Below are positions 46,527 to 57,686 of a stretch of 64,000 nt of DNA, piece by piece. The stretch is from positions 1,178,001 to 1,242,000 of the forward strand of contig JAJFPB010000005.1 of the NCBI GenBank assembly GCA_020881915.1, read 5' to 3'. The notes under the pieces were generated by a model. It was not told where the DNA came from. It saw only the letters and a program-made list of their open reading frames with translations, and did not search any database. This DNA comes from Paramyrothecium sp. XJ0827 (Eukaryota; Ascomycota; Sordariomycetes; Hypocreales; Stachybotryaceae). How positions within the stretch are numbered: the first letter of the stretch is position 1; each line of letters begins with the position of its first letter. A program made the translations under genes and the position numbers.

Positions 46527-48634
46527 TTATATCATGTTTGAATATGGCTCGCCTGGAGTCAAGAGCTGCGCCGGCGGCATGCTAGCCAGATGTGGCATTG
46601 GCGGCGGTGCCACGGACGCATAAACATGTTGCTGCTGAGGTTGCGAGGTGATCATGCCCATCGGAAGCGGCGTCGGTGTACTGACCGCCGAGACCGAAGG
46701 TGTCATTTGCGGTGTAATTGGCTGTGGATCCTCAACCTTTGGCTTTGCCATGTTGGCGGCAGGTAGAATCTTGGTCTGTGCTCCCTCGCGTCGGCGCTTT
46801 GGGGCATCTTTGACCTTGGGATGCGTGTGACACTGTTCGAGGTTAGTCGGATGCTTGCTTTGAGTCCTCTTCTCGCATTGCTTCACTCACCTTGTAGGCA
46901 TGTCTGAACCAGGTCGTGCCCTTCTTCTTGCTGCTTACAAGCGCAATCCAGTCGTTGCAGCTGCCGCAGAGGCCCTCCCAGACATCAGGGTTGCCATCCA
47001 TGCGCCGCGTCTCCTGTGGTTCCTGGAAAGGACTGCCGGCTGCGGCACTGATGCCGTGCGTAAACGACTTGTCGTACCAGAACGCCGAGTTCTTGAGCAC
47101 CAGCCACCTGCCAGGCTTGCAGATGCCACACCAGCCCTCACGCTTATTGCCATGACCGCGAACCCATCTTGGCGTGTACAAGTCACCCTCAAATCGCATT
47201 TCTTGCTCATGAGGCACCATATCCGGGTCAGATGGGTTCATGTCCTCGGGAGGGGGTGGGATTTGCTCCTCGTGAAGAGATGCGAACAGGTCAGGCGGGT
47301 CGGACAGGTCAGTGTAGTGACCGTGGAGTGAATGCGGGTCCGCGTTGCTCTGGAGCATGCGGAAGAGCCCATGGGACAGCAAAGGCGTGGGCGTCTCGAA
47401 GTGGTGATGGGCCTCGGTGGTGAAGGCCTGTGACGGAACCTGTGACGGAAGCTGCGACGGGAGAAGCATGCTGTTTCGCTGCATCATCTGTTGACTAGCA
47501 ATGAACATGGAAGGATGAGCGTCTGCTAGAGTGTTAGTCAATTCTGTGGTAGTTCGTTTGGAGGCGACATACGCTGCTGGTGCATGAACTCGTTGCCGTG
47601 ATGATTGTACATGAAAGGCGACACTCGGCGGCTGGCTGCGGTACTGTAAGATCCCGTAGACCATCGCTTGTTCCTTGATGACTCGACACTGTACGGTGCT
47701 GATCGAACGTGTGGCCGAGGTGACGGGGATGCACGGCCTCGACTTTGCGTCCTGACCAGCTCAGTGCGGCTCTGAGGAGTCATGCGCGGCGACGCAACAG
47801 GCGACAAATGGGTCGACGACATCAACGAGGTTCGGTTTGAGGGTGGTGGAAAGTCCGAGCTGAAGGACGGCGCCTCCGATAGAGCAGTGGAAAAGTCATC
47901 GCAAGATGGGATGTCAGATAGAGCGCCGGATGTAGACATGGTGAAGGAGGAACCAGACATGCGGCGAGACTGGAGGCCAAACTGCAGAGGTTCGCCTTCG
48001 CGGCCATTGTTGTACTTCAGGTCCAGAATTGGGATGGCCTCGTCGGTGGTGTAGGCCTGTCCGATGGGCACATCTGGATCCAGGTTGTGCATGCCATAAC
48101 CGTCGTCGCAATGCCTATGCGCCCAGGGGCCTTCGAGGATTGTTAGCATTCTGGGCCTCTTGATGATGAATGTGCTCGACGTACTGTTGTCAATTGGGTA
48201 GAAATCTTGGTTCATGGATTGCATAGACACAGGGCGGGAGCCGACATCGCTGGGCGTCTGCTGAAAAGATAGAGAGGGCGAGCCCCAAGAATTCAAAGGC
48301 GCAAAGTCATCACTGAAGCAGTAAGAGAAGCCTTCGTGAATGGTTGCAGGACGGGGTCGTGTTTGAGCTGTAGGCGTCATCCATGCAGAATTGGTGGTCT
48401 CCATGCTTTCAGATTTTGGCAGCTCGTTGCCGTTCATCGCCGAGGAAGGGTTAGATGTAGGAGGGATCTGGTTGGAAAAGTTGTTGTCGGTGTTGGTGAA
48501 GGCAAAGGAGGGAGTCTGCAGGTGGTGGTGGTGCTGTTGTCTGTAGTAAGACGGCCGTGTTAGTCGATGCAGGATGCAGGAACAGGGTGATGAATCCAAG
48601 GTACCACGTACAGCCGCGTCTGATCGGAGTCCAT
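46527..48634 (-). CDS. Rua1-type transcription regulator (C-terminal zinc domain)
   Basis: Four exons, complement(46527..46832, 46891..47525, 47573..48540, 48612..48634), 643 residues. Exon 1 is seven codons plus two bases (MDSDQTRL), joining to QQHHHHLQTPSFAF. The long N-terminal half is Ser/Pro/Thr-rich and disordered. The conserved C-terminal domain (about residues 420-560) reads RWVRGHGNKREGWCGICKPG...KNSAFWYDKSFTHGIS...WEGLCGSCNDWIALVSSKKKGTTWFRHAYK-CHTHPK, the Rua1 C-terminal (DUF4451) zinc-type domain; Rua1 is the Ustilago activator of ustilagic acid synthesis. The tail is Pro/Gln/Met-rich. Intron 3 has a TAGCAG tandem acceptor, so a 642-residue form is possible. Nuclear DNA-binding regulator; targets unknown. 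A 4.9-kb gene-free region lies upstream. Confidence 0.88.
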
Positions 48635-51600
48635 GGCGGAGGAGCGAATGCCAGGGGAATGAATGGTCAATGTATATTATCTTGGACCAGGAGAAGAGCT
48701 GACAACGCGCGTAGGTTAGCATTGATTTCGACGACAAGTGAGGTTAGACTGGGTGACAGCTCGCCAGGTCCACAACGTCCAGGCACATCACCAGGAGATC
48801 CCCGCCCCAGATGTGACTTACTGGAAGGGGATGCCGCACAGGGATCCGATCTGTATGGCGATAATCTCCGGTGGAGCGCGAGCAAGCGGCGGGGTGGATT
48901 TGGCTCCAAAAGCAATCCTCTTCGCTTGTGCAATGCGAGGGGGAGCCTAGGACGGTATATGGGAAGAAGTAAAACTTGGAAAAATGAAAAGAAAAAGAAA
49001 AAAGAAAAAGAGAAAAGGCGAGTATGTACTTTGAATGTAGGATGCCGCAGACTTCAGCCCGTGCGTGTAGAACGAGAGTGAGAGAACGGCGCAGATGAAG
49101 GGGGCGACGGTCCTGACAAATGAGCGTAAGGCTGTTCAGTGACAGCCAGTGGCGGGAGGGAGCCCGGGTTGGTCGATGTTGAAAGTTGATTTGCTGCTAT
49201 CCTTGGATACGGCGACGAAAAGAGATCCGGCTCCTCGAGAATCCTAGAACTGCTATAGGTATTTTTTTTTCTTCGTTCTTGTTGCGGGTGTGTGCGTGTT
49301 CTGAAAAAGATTAAAAGGATATACTATAGCCTCGTCGACAGGGGCAAAAGGAGTGACTGGTGTTGGATGGTGACGAGCCGACGGACGAGTTGGGGATTAC
49401 GCGGAGGAGCAGAAGCAAAGAGAGAATGAGAAGAGGGGTGGCGTCGCATCCCGGAGGTATAAGAGAGACGACAAAGTGCAACAATTCGAAGCATCATCCA
49501 TGGAAACAAGCCTGGCAACCCGGGCGGGCCCTGCCAGGACGCTCAGGCACGGGACATCGGTAGGAGCTGGGCCGGCTTCACTCCTCCAATTCAGGTCGAT
49601 TGGGGTTGCGGAAAGGTGTGCGGCTAGGGAAAAGCTTGGAGTGTCAGAGACGGAGAGCACGCGAGAGGAAGAGGGAGAGGGAGAAAGAGAGGGCAGCCAA
49701 GGTGTGTGGGTGTGTGAAAGAGGTTCGGATGTTTTAGGGTGGAGACAGAGATCAGGGGATCTAATCAATTCGGTTACAGGTACATTGCGCCGCACTCTAT
49801 CCCACATAGTGCAGCATGTCACCCACATACACTTTTACCCTGCGGCACCAGCACTCACACGCCTCACCTTACCTACAACAACACCATGATCGAAAGTGGG
49901 TGGGTGAGAAGGAAAAGAGGCAGCATCCCGGATGGGATGGGGAGCAGGGCCCCACCCTCAGCGCCGGGGCCGACAGGGTTCAGGGCCCCATGGTAGGGTA
50001 AGGTACGGACCTTGCACTCCTCCAGGGCAGAGCAAGCAAGGCGAGGCAATCCGGGGCGACTCAGGGCGCCGGATGGGGCACGCTACACCTAGGTCAGGCA
50101 CGCCTCGTTTGCGGTGGGACCTGGGGTGGGTAGCGGATCAAAGTGCTGGAAATTCTCGGGCAGTATCGCCCTGCCCGGCGTGATGGAGAGACTCTTGGTG
50201 ATGAGGTGGATATGTGATGAGGTGAAGCCCGGCGCGACGAGCCTCACGGTGCCCCGAGCTCGACGCGACGGCATCAGGCGAGCATCGTGAGAATGGCTCG
50301 TCAAACCAGTGATTAAGCCGAATCCACTCACCACGCGACAAAAGATTTACGACGACGTGGCTTGTCTCATGATAGATGAGGTGGATTGCACAAGGGCACA
50401 AGGGAGCAAGAGAGAGAAAAAAAAAATTGTTAGAAGGAGAATTGAGGCTTAGCAATTGCGAGCAACAAGGTGACTGGGGATTTCTGGCCCCCAGCAGGAC
50501 CTCCGACAATCACGGAGTCGGAAAGGGTGGTGCCATTTTGCTCCTCCGTCGCGCAAAGGTGGTGCATGTCGCAAGATGCTCGCTACAGCACTTATCATAT
50601 CTGCCTTACCTGCCAAACATCTCCGCAGGGGAAAAAAGAAACACTGTCTCTTGCGGAGTTGAGGAGACTCATTGGTGCAGCAAGTCTGCAACTCGCAGAA
50701 AAAGCAAGTATGGTTGGCTGACGGAGGTGGGCTGCAGACCAACCACCACGACAGTTTTGGGATCATCGCACCACGCGTAGCCGTTTGGGACAGCTGCATC
50801 ACCAGCCCTCTGGAACAGGGTTTGACTATTCCTAAAGGGACTTGCGACTCGAGCACCCACTCGCAAACCTTGACCGAATTGTCATGGGCCGAAACTCTCC
50901 ACCCGCCAACAGTGACGATGAGCCTGTGTGGTTCTCGGAAGAGGTTTCTCAAGTTGGCAGTCTGATGGGAACATCCCTGACGCTTCAGGAGGGCCTCGCT
51001 CAGGTAGAGAAGCCAAGGCCCTTTAACCGCTGCCATGGATCCTTTTTTCCACACCCTGATTTGGTATACTAGCACGAGCAAGTGCAACGGTTGAGAAAGC
51101 TGGGCATTTGTGCATTTTGGAGGGGCTGGCTGGACGATGGACTATCGATACACGTTGATTGGCCTTTGCAAAAAGGAAACACAGAAAGCGCATCCGAAGA
51201 CCCCGAGCGCTCCTCGTACGACCAGAGATCGAGACTCTGGCTCTGGGTGGCCTCTCAACTTGGAGGGTATATGGGCAAAGAGCGCCGTGGGCGGGTGGGC
51301 GAGCGGGAGGGAGAAGATTCGTCGATGGTCCTGAGGGATGGGACGGATAACGTTTGAGGTTGACTTTGAGCTCCTCCGCCCGCGAGACGTGATTCGCAGA
51401 TGCTGACGCTGCTGACCAGGGACCACCGCGGGAGTGTCCAGGGCCTTAAGCCTGTTTGGGCCCTGGGAAGGCCAACGGCGGCCTGTGGTTGGCCGAACCG
51501 CTCCAAGCCCTTGATGGCGTCAGGGGCTCGACGCGGACTGGTGCGTCTCAGATGTGTTGCAGAAGACTCGAACACTCCATCCATCACACACACCCCTCCC

Positions 51601-53509
51601 TCTTCTGTCAGCGCCCCCGGTCGACTGTCTGTTCTGTCGGGTCCGGAACTGTGACGCTGCTCTGCCGGTACATCGTGAGAGAATCCCGCTAGAAGGGTCG
51701 AAGAAATTCCGGGTGGGGACACTCTGACACTGCACTGCCCAGTGCTTCTGCTCATCCGGTCATTGGCCCTTCATCAACCCATCTCCCGCATCGGCGTTTT
51801 ACAGCACATTACCACGGTTGGCAAGGCTCGGATTGACGGACGACGCGTCGTACGTTCCCCAGTCGCTGCGCTAGAGCAACTGTCTAGAGGCCTTCGATGC
51901 CCCCCTTTAGCTTCTTCTAGGTCTTCTAGGGCCATCATGGCGCGCCGTCAAACTACGGCCGGCGCTACGGTCACGCCGCTGGCGCGCGCGAGATTGGCTT
52001 GCCTGAACGAGAAGATCCATCAATCATTCGATTGCGGTTTGGAACTGCTGCACCCCGCGCTCTCGTTTGCGTCAATTTAGCCCGGGTACCACGCTGGCTC
52101 ACAGGGCTGCACGCCGCAAAACAGCGCTGAGCCGCAGCCTCCGACGGGGAGGAAGCGCCCTCTGCTCGTCGCAGCCATGACTCGGTACCGGACCCTCAAT
52201 AATCTACGAGGACTGAGACTCGAGTTAACGAGACAAAGCTTGCGAACGAGCTCGCCAGTGCTGAAAGACATATTACCCGAGTTCTTACACTACTGTTCCA
52301 GTCCCTCAGCTGGGCAACGGAGACAATTCTCACCTAGGGTAGGTACGCACGGTATGGTATTAACGCAGGCTTCTCACGTCTCTAGGTATTAGTGAAAGTA
52401 CAACAAATTGGTGAGCTACACTTTTACTCCAGAGATGATGCGGGAAGCGCCCCAAGAGATGTTCCGAGGTGATCTTTCTAATTCTCTGGCCCTTGCGCAA
52501 GTCGACTTCTTGCATACGAGATGTGTGACGCATCGGGCCACAGCTCGAGCACCGGACCGAGTGGGAAGGGCTAATTACCTTGGGGCACACCAGCATTACC
52601 TTTCCTTGCCAGCCATTTCTGATAGGCTTGTGACGTTCGCCACAGGATCTTCATTTACCGCCCTCCATTCGTTTTAAGGTCGGGTGCTGATGATCTGATC
52701 CTCCTCGCATGGGTCAAGTGCCGCGATCCACCATCGCGGGATTGCCAAGTTCAGCAGCAGCGGGGTCCGCCAGCGAATCTAGCTCGCAACGATCCATCGC
52801 ATCGTTACAGACACTACGAGGCATGACGTCTACTTGATCTCGGGTGCCTCAGGTGGTCCGTATGCTTCATCACGCTGCGCGACCTTGGCTGAGGCACTAG
52901 ATTGAGCCTAACAGATTGCGTTTGCAAAGTGTTAGCCTATGTTTACGTGGTCGTCTGCCGTGAGCAGGGGTCAACCATTCACCTTGCATGACAACCTCAG
53001 CCCTTCTAGGAAAGGAGCCAACCTCTACTTGGGTCGAAGGATGCGCGGGCAGAGGGGGCCTTCGAGCAGTGGCCACCACGATCCAATGACGGATCTTCGC
53101 ACACCCGCTCAGATCACCCTGCGTTGCCGTGGGCTCGGCAGAACTTTTCCATCGTCTTTGTGCCTGGTCTGATTCGACCGAGCTAAAACGATGAGATGCT
53201 CTGCCCCTGTTTGATATTGATATTTCCGTCTGGATGTTTGTCGGTGCCTGTCACAGATTGAGGAATGCTTTCAACTTAGAATTGCACAGCCTTCGCCCGT
53301 TGTTTTACAGACAAAGGTTGCAGAATAAGCACGAAACATCTAATCAATGTTGCGGCGAGGCTGTGTTGCTCCGGACCATTTTGAAGATTTGTTGATTGAC
53401 TACGGATGGAAAGCGAGCTTGAATCCGAAGATTGATGAGTCCACCGACTGATCTACTGGTGAACTGCGATGACGAATGCCCTCTGACTTTGATTCCTCAA
53501 AGCAGGGGC
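48635..53509. other. 4.9-kb intergenic region upstream of the Rua1-type gene
   Basis: Contains purine-rich tracts (48981-49018, 49665-49700) and numerous short frames on both strands without recognisable motifs. It is probably the long promoter and leader of the Rua1-type gene on the left and the 3' region of the proline-rich gene on the right. Confidence 0.5.
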
Positions 53510-54259
53510 CTATGGCTTGTTGATCCTCTTCCATACCTCGTTCTCAGCCGCGGCCAGGCTCTCGCCTGCGGCTGCTGCCCACTTCTTGGCTGTATCCCAA
53601 GCCTTCTCAGTGCCCTCAACGTACAACGGCGCGCCCCCCGAGTTCTCCACTAGGGAAGCGTTGTGCGCAGCACGCTGATGGCTGCTGAACTCGGCTGCGT
53701 TGATGTCCTGCTGATATCCCGGCGGGTGCGACAGGTCTCCTGACGCGCCGCCCAGCTGGACAGGTCTCGCCCCGAACGGATTCTGGGCTGAGAATGGCAC
53801 CGTGGTGGTAGACGAGCCGCTGTAAGAAGCAAAGGAAGGCTGAGGCGGGGGGTACGACATTTGGGCTGGCATGGGTGGTGCCGAAGTTTGCGAGTCTTGA
53901 GCCTGGAGACTCTCTCCCGCCTTGGGGGGTGGAGGAAGGTGTTTCGTTGCATCAGGAGCCAAGGGCACCGCTCCAGGCTGTGGAGCCGGGGGTCCAGTGG
54001 CCTCGATGCTTTGGGTGGGTGTTGGTTGGAGGATGTTTGATGCAGCTGGAGCCCCAGTAGGCACTGGGAGTGAGGGCCTCGCCCCTGGCTGCGCAGGCGT
54101 ATAAGCCTGTTCGTCACCTGGCAATGCAGTGGTTGTCGCTGCAGTCGTGGCCGGTTCAGAGCGTCCCGGTGTAAGCTCAGAATCTGCTGTTTGAGGAGTA
54201 GCCCCGGCTGCTTTCGCAGCGCTGATGGGGCTGGAGGTATAGACAGGTATGGGTGGCAT
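53510..54259 (-). CDS. Proline-rich hypothetical protein, 249 residues
   Basis: Single exon; the start chosen is MPPIPVYTSSPISAAKAAG at 54259, since the 14 residues before it in the same frame look like leader. The middle (residues 20-190) is a disordered Pro/Ala/Gln/Ser-rich stretch. The C-terminal 60 residues look folded and end with a helical block, LYVEGTEKAWDTAKKWAAAAGESLAAAENEVWKRINK. The N- and C-terminal blocks resemble a conserved filamentous-ascomycete protein of unknown function. It has no signal peptide or transmembrane helix. It is divergent from ARP8, with about 1.1 kb between the start codons. Confidence 0.7.
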   Translation of the reverse strand: MPPIPVYTSSPISAAKAAGATPQTADSELTPGRSEPATTAATTTALPGDEQAYTPAQPGARPSLPVPTGAPAASNILQPTPTQSIEATGPPAPQPGAVPLAPDATKHLPPPPKAGESLQAQDSQTSAPPMPAQMSYPPPQPSFASYSGSSTTTVPFSAQNPFGARPVQLGGASGDLSHPPGYQQDINAAEFSSHQRAAHNASLVENSGGAPLYVEGTEKAWDTAKKWAAAAGESLAAAENEVWKRINKP

Positions 54260-55328
54260 CTGGAATCGATCAAAGGCGGAGGTAAAGTGGCAATCTAACA
54301 ACTACAAAGTTGTGGAGGCGCAATGCTCAAGAATAAGACTCTTCAAGATGCAAGTTGGTGAGTTGGTCCCCTGCTGGGCTATGCCACAGTATGCCGGAAT
54401 ACCGGCTGCGACGGTTGAGCCTTTGTGGCAACGTCATTGGGCACTACGTCAGGTGACCGCACACACCACAGCATCCCTTTTCCTCACCTGCCTTGCCTGC
54501 CTTACCTACGTGGAGTGACAGCACCCACGACCCTCCATACTGCTGCGGACCAAGGGAGTGCTGCTGTGAAACCTGGCCAATTCCATATTTAGCTGTCGGA
54601 TGCATTCCAGACGAGACCCGGCTCGAGCAGTGGTTGCACTGGAACGCCAAGTTAGGGATCTGAAATCTCAGACAAACTCAAGTATCAAGTTCTTAGTCTC
54701 AGAAACCACCTCGAAAAGACGGTCTGCAGAAACTGAAGTTCCGTATCCCCGGCTAAAAAAAACGAGCCGCAGCTGTGCCGCCCATGTGAAGAATCCTCGC
54801 GAAAGTCTCGAGCATATCTTGGGAGACGTGTCCCGAGTTGCATGCGCTTTGTTGGCTGCTTCAGCCACGGAAGGGGAGACAAAAGGTACTTTGGTCTGGC
54901 ACATCATGAGCCATTCGAGGCGACAAGTGGTGGTGAGGAATCGCAAGGGAATTTGAGAACCTGAAACACTGCAATTGCACGCTAGAAGGGCAAAGTCTCA
55001 TTGCGCATCTGGCTGCTTGTTCTAGCGCACGAACACAATCTGTTGTACTTCGTCTCAATCAGATCCCCATTTGGATAACCCAAGCAGCGCTCTCACCACG
55101 TTTCTCACTACCCTACACGTGACCTCTAACCGTCGGAAAATCATGAGTTCCGTTCATCTCGCGCTAAACCCTTCTTGATCAAGGGAGGTGCAGCATTGGC
55201 GCAGTGACGGCCAATCGGCCCAGCGATTTTCGTGAGAGAGGTCGTTGCCAGCTCCTGATCGTGGTGAACACCAATGTCATCTGCCTGAACAAAGAAAACC
55301 CCGAAGCTTGGCCAACTGTCGAGTCAAT
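54260..55328. promoter_or_regulatory. Divergent promoter region of proline-rich gene and ARP8
   Basis: A 1.07-kb gap between two start codons. The frames at 54600-54956 (plus) and 54668-54946 (minus) overlap each other and carry no domain. No specific binding site was assigned. Confidence 0.45.
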
Positions 55329-57686
55329 ATGGTGGGCAAGGTCAGCGAGAGGGTCCTCCTCCGCGAGGGTAAGCAGCATGTCGCATCTTGGAGTGATGGA
55401 GAGCTCGGCTAACCAGTTCGCGATGCAGGGTTGGAGAGGACCGACAATGGCATGAGATTGACGAATTGGCCCGACGTCACGCCCATCAACCAGAAGAACT
55501 ATTACACGTAGGTCAAAGCCCGAAAGCTTCAATAACGCCATACTAAAGCGCCGCACAGAGATTACATGAAGCGAGATGATCAAGTGCTCGCACTCAGACT
55601 CCAAAGCGATGCGACACGCGACAAGCTCGTGCAAACAGCCAGGGACCGCGACCGTCTTCTCTCGAAACCCGCCAATGGTGAATTGCCTTTGCCGGTACCG
55701 GATCTGGTGGAAGAGGACGGCGCGGCGACCCCGTCAGCCGGTCTTGATCCCTCTCGGCTCATCGTCATACACCCCGGCAGCCAGAACCTGCGCATTGGTT
55801 TTGCGAGCGACGCGCTTCCAAAGACGATACCCATGACTCTGGCGACCAAGTTCCCCCAGACGGAGTCCGAGATGTACGAGGCGCTGCCCCGAAGGCAGTT
55901 CGAGGCCAAGACCACAGATCAACAGTACGGGGAGGAGTGGTCGAAGAAGTACTTGAAGCAGGGCAACGACCTAAAGATCGAGATGCGCGCGAACAAACGC
56001 AAGGTTCTCCCCAACTCCAAGGAACTGGTCCAGACGTTCAACCGCCGCACGGAGGCCGAAGTGATCCAGAAGCACAACGATCCCCTGGAAATAGAATGGA
56101 CGGATATCAAGTCTCTGGAGGACCCTGAGTCCCTTGCGTCGTGTTTCATTGGCTCCCATGCACTGCGAGTGCCCGACGATTCGGATCCCAAGTTTAAACT
56201 CTGGTGGCCGGTGCGGCATGGGTGGCTGAACGAAGACGATTACACATCTCAGGAACATCTCCACGACGATTTCGAGACCCTGCTCGACAAGGCTCTTCGA
56301 AACGAGCTTGGCCTATCCACGAATAGCGAGTGGCAGCAGTACAGCTGTGTCTTCGTCATCCCCGATCTCTACGACAAGAAATACGTTGAACAGATTCTTC
56401 GATCATGCATGACTTGGTTCGAGTTTAGTCGGGTATGCTTCATCCAAGAAAGCATGGCTGCCACATTTGGTGCTGGCTACACACAAGCTTGTGTGGTTGA
56501 TGTCGGCGCTCAGAAGACAGCCGTGACCTGTGTTGAGGATGGTCTCTGCATCGAAGACTCAAGAGTCAACCTCAAGTATGGTGGCTACGACATAACGGAG
56601 ACGTTTCTCAAGATGATGCTTTACGACAACTTCCCCTACCAGGATATCAACCTGCAACGACGCTACGACTTCCTCCTCGCGGAGGAGCTTAAGATCAAAC
56701 ACTGCACAATGTCCCAAGCGGACATCTCAGTCCAACTATCGCAATTCCACGTGCGAGCGCCTAATGAGCCGACTCGCAAGTATCAGTTCAAGACGTATGA
56801 CGAGGTCATTCTTGCACCGATGGGCGTCTTTGACCCTGCAATCTTTGACAACAGCACGAAGCTAAGAGGCCGCCGGAAACTCATCGAGCGCTCCTACAAC
56901 GCCTACGATGTAGACATTCCAGACGACCCGTCCTCTGCTGCGCAACTGGCCATCCTTGCGCTTGTGAAGCCTTCCATCACCTCAAACGCGAACGGATTCA
57001 GCCAATCACAACCGGACGTCTCAACACCCATGAAGGAAAAGAGCCAGCCATTCAACTTCCTGGGACGTGGTGACGCCGCCGTGAACGGCACGCCCATGGG
57101 ATCCCAGGCTGGCTCCCCTGCCCCAGAAGGAGCTAACACACCTGCGCCCCCTGCATTCGTCTTTGGGTCGGCCAAGGAGGGCATCAATGGCGGTAGCCCG
57201 GCTCCTACCGGTTCGCGTGCAGCCGGTACACCGATTCCGGGACAAACGTCACAAGCATCGCAACCGCCACCGGGCATGTTTGTGGACGCATCGGCGCGAA
57301 GCATGAAGGACATGGCCTCCGAACGCGACGCCGTCCTCCCCGTCGCGCCGCTCGACATTGCCATTCTCACGAGTATTCAGAATGCCGCTAAGGGCGACGA
57401 GAAGAAGCTGCGCGATCTGCTCGGCAGCATCATGGTGATTGGCGGCGGCGCCAAGGTGCCCCACTTCACAGTCGTCCTCGAGGAGAAGCTCAAGGCCCGC
57501 CGGCCGGACCTGACGGACAGGATCCTGGTCAGTCGGAGCGCGAGGGACATGGACGAGCAGGTGGTGACGTGGAAGGGCGCGAGCGTGTTCGCCAAGCTCT
57601 CCACCAACGACTCGTGGATCACGCCGTTCGAGTTTGAGCGGCTGGGCGCGAGGACGCTTCACCACAAGGTCCTCTGGGCATGGTGA
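55329..57686 (+). CDS. ARP8: Actin-related protein 8 (INO80 complex)
   Basis: Arp8 is the nuclear actin-related subunit that, with Arp4 and actin, forms the HSA-bound module of the INO80 chromatin remodeller and helps bind nucleosomes and linker DNA. Three exons, 55329..55368, 55429..55507, 55559..57686, 748 residues. Introns of 60 and 51 bp have GTAAGC and GTAGGT donors; splicing gives NGMRLTNWPDVTPINQKNYYT-DYMKRDDQVLALR, the conserved Arp8 start. The actin fold begins about residue 107 (LIVIHPGSQNLRIGFASD), and the second phosphate-binding segment is VVDVGAQKTAVTCVEDG. As usual for Arp8, a disordered Gly/Pro/Ser-rich insertion lies at about residues 520-620. The fold ends with IMVIGGGAKVPHF, ARDMDEQVVTWKGASVFAKL and a final W. 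Confidence 0.96.
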
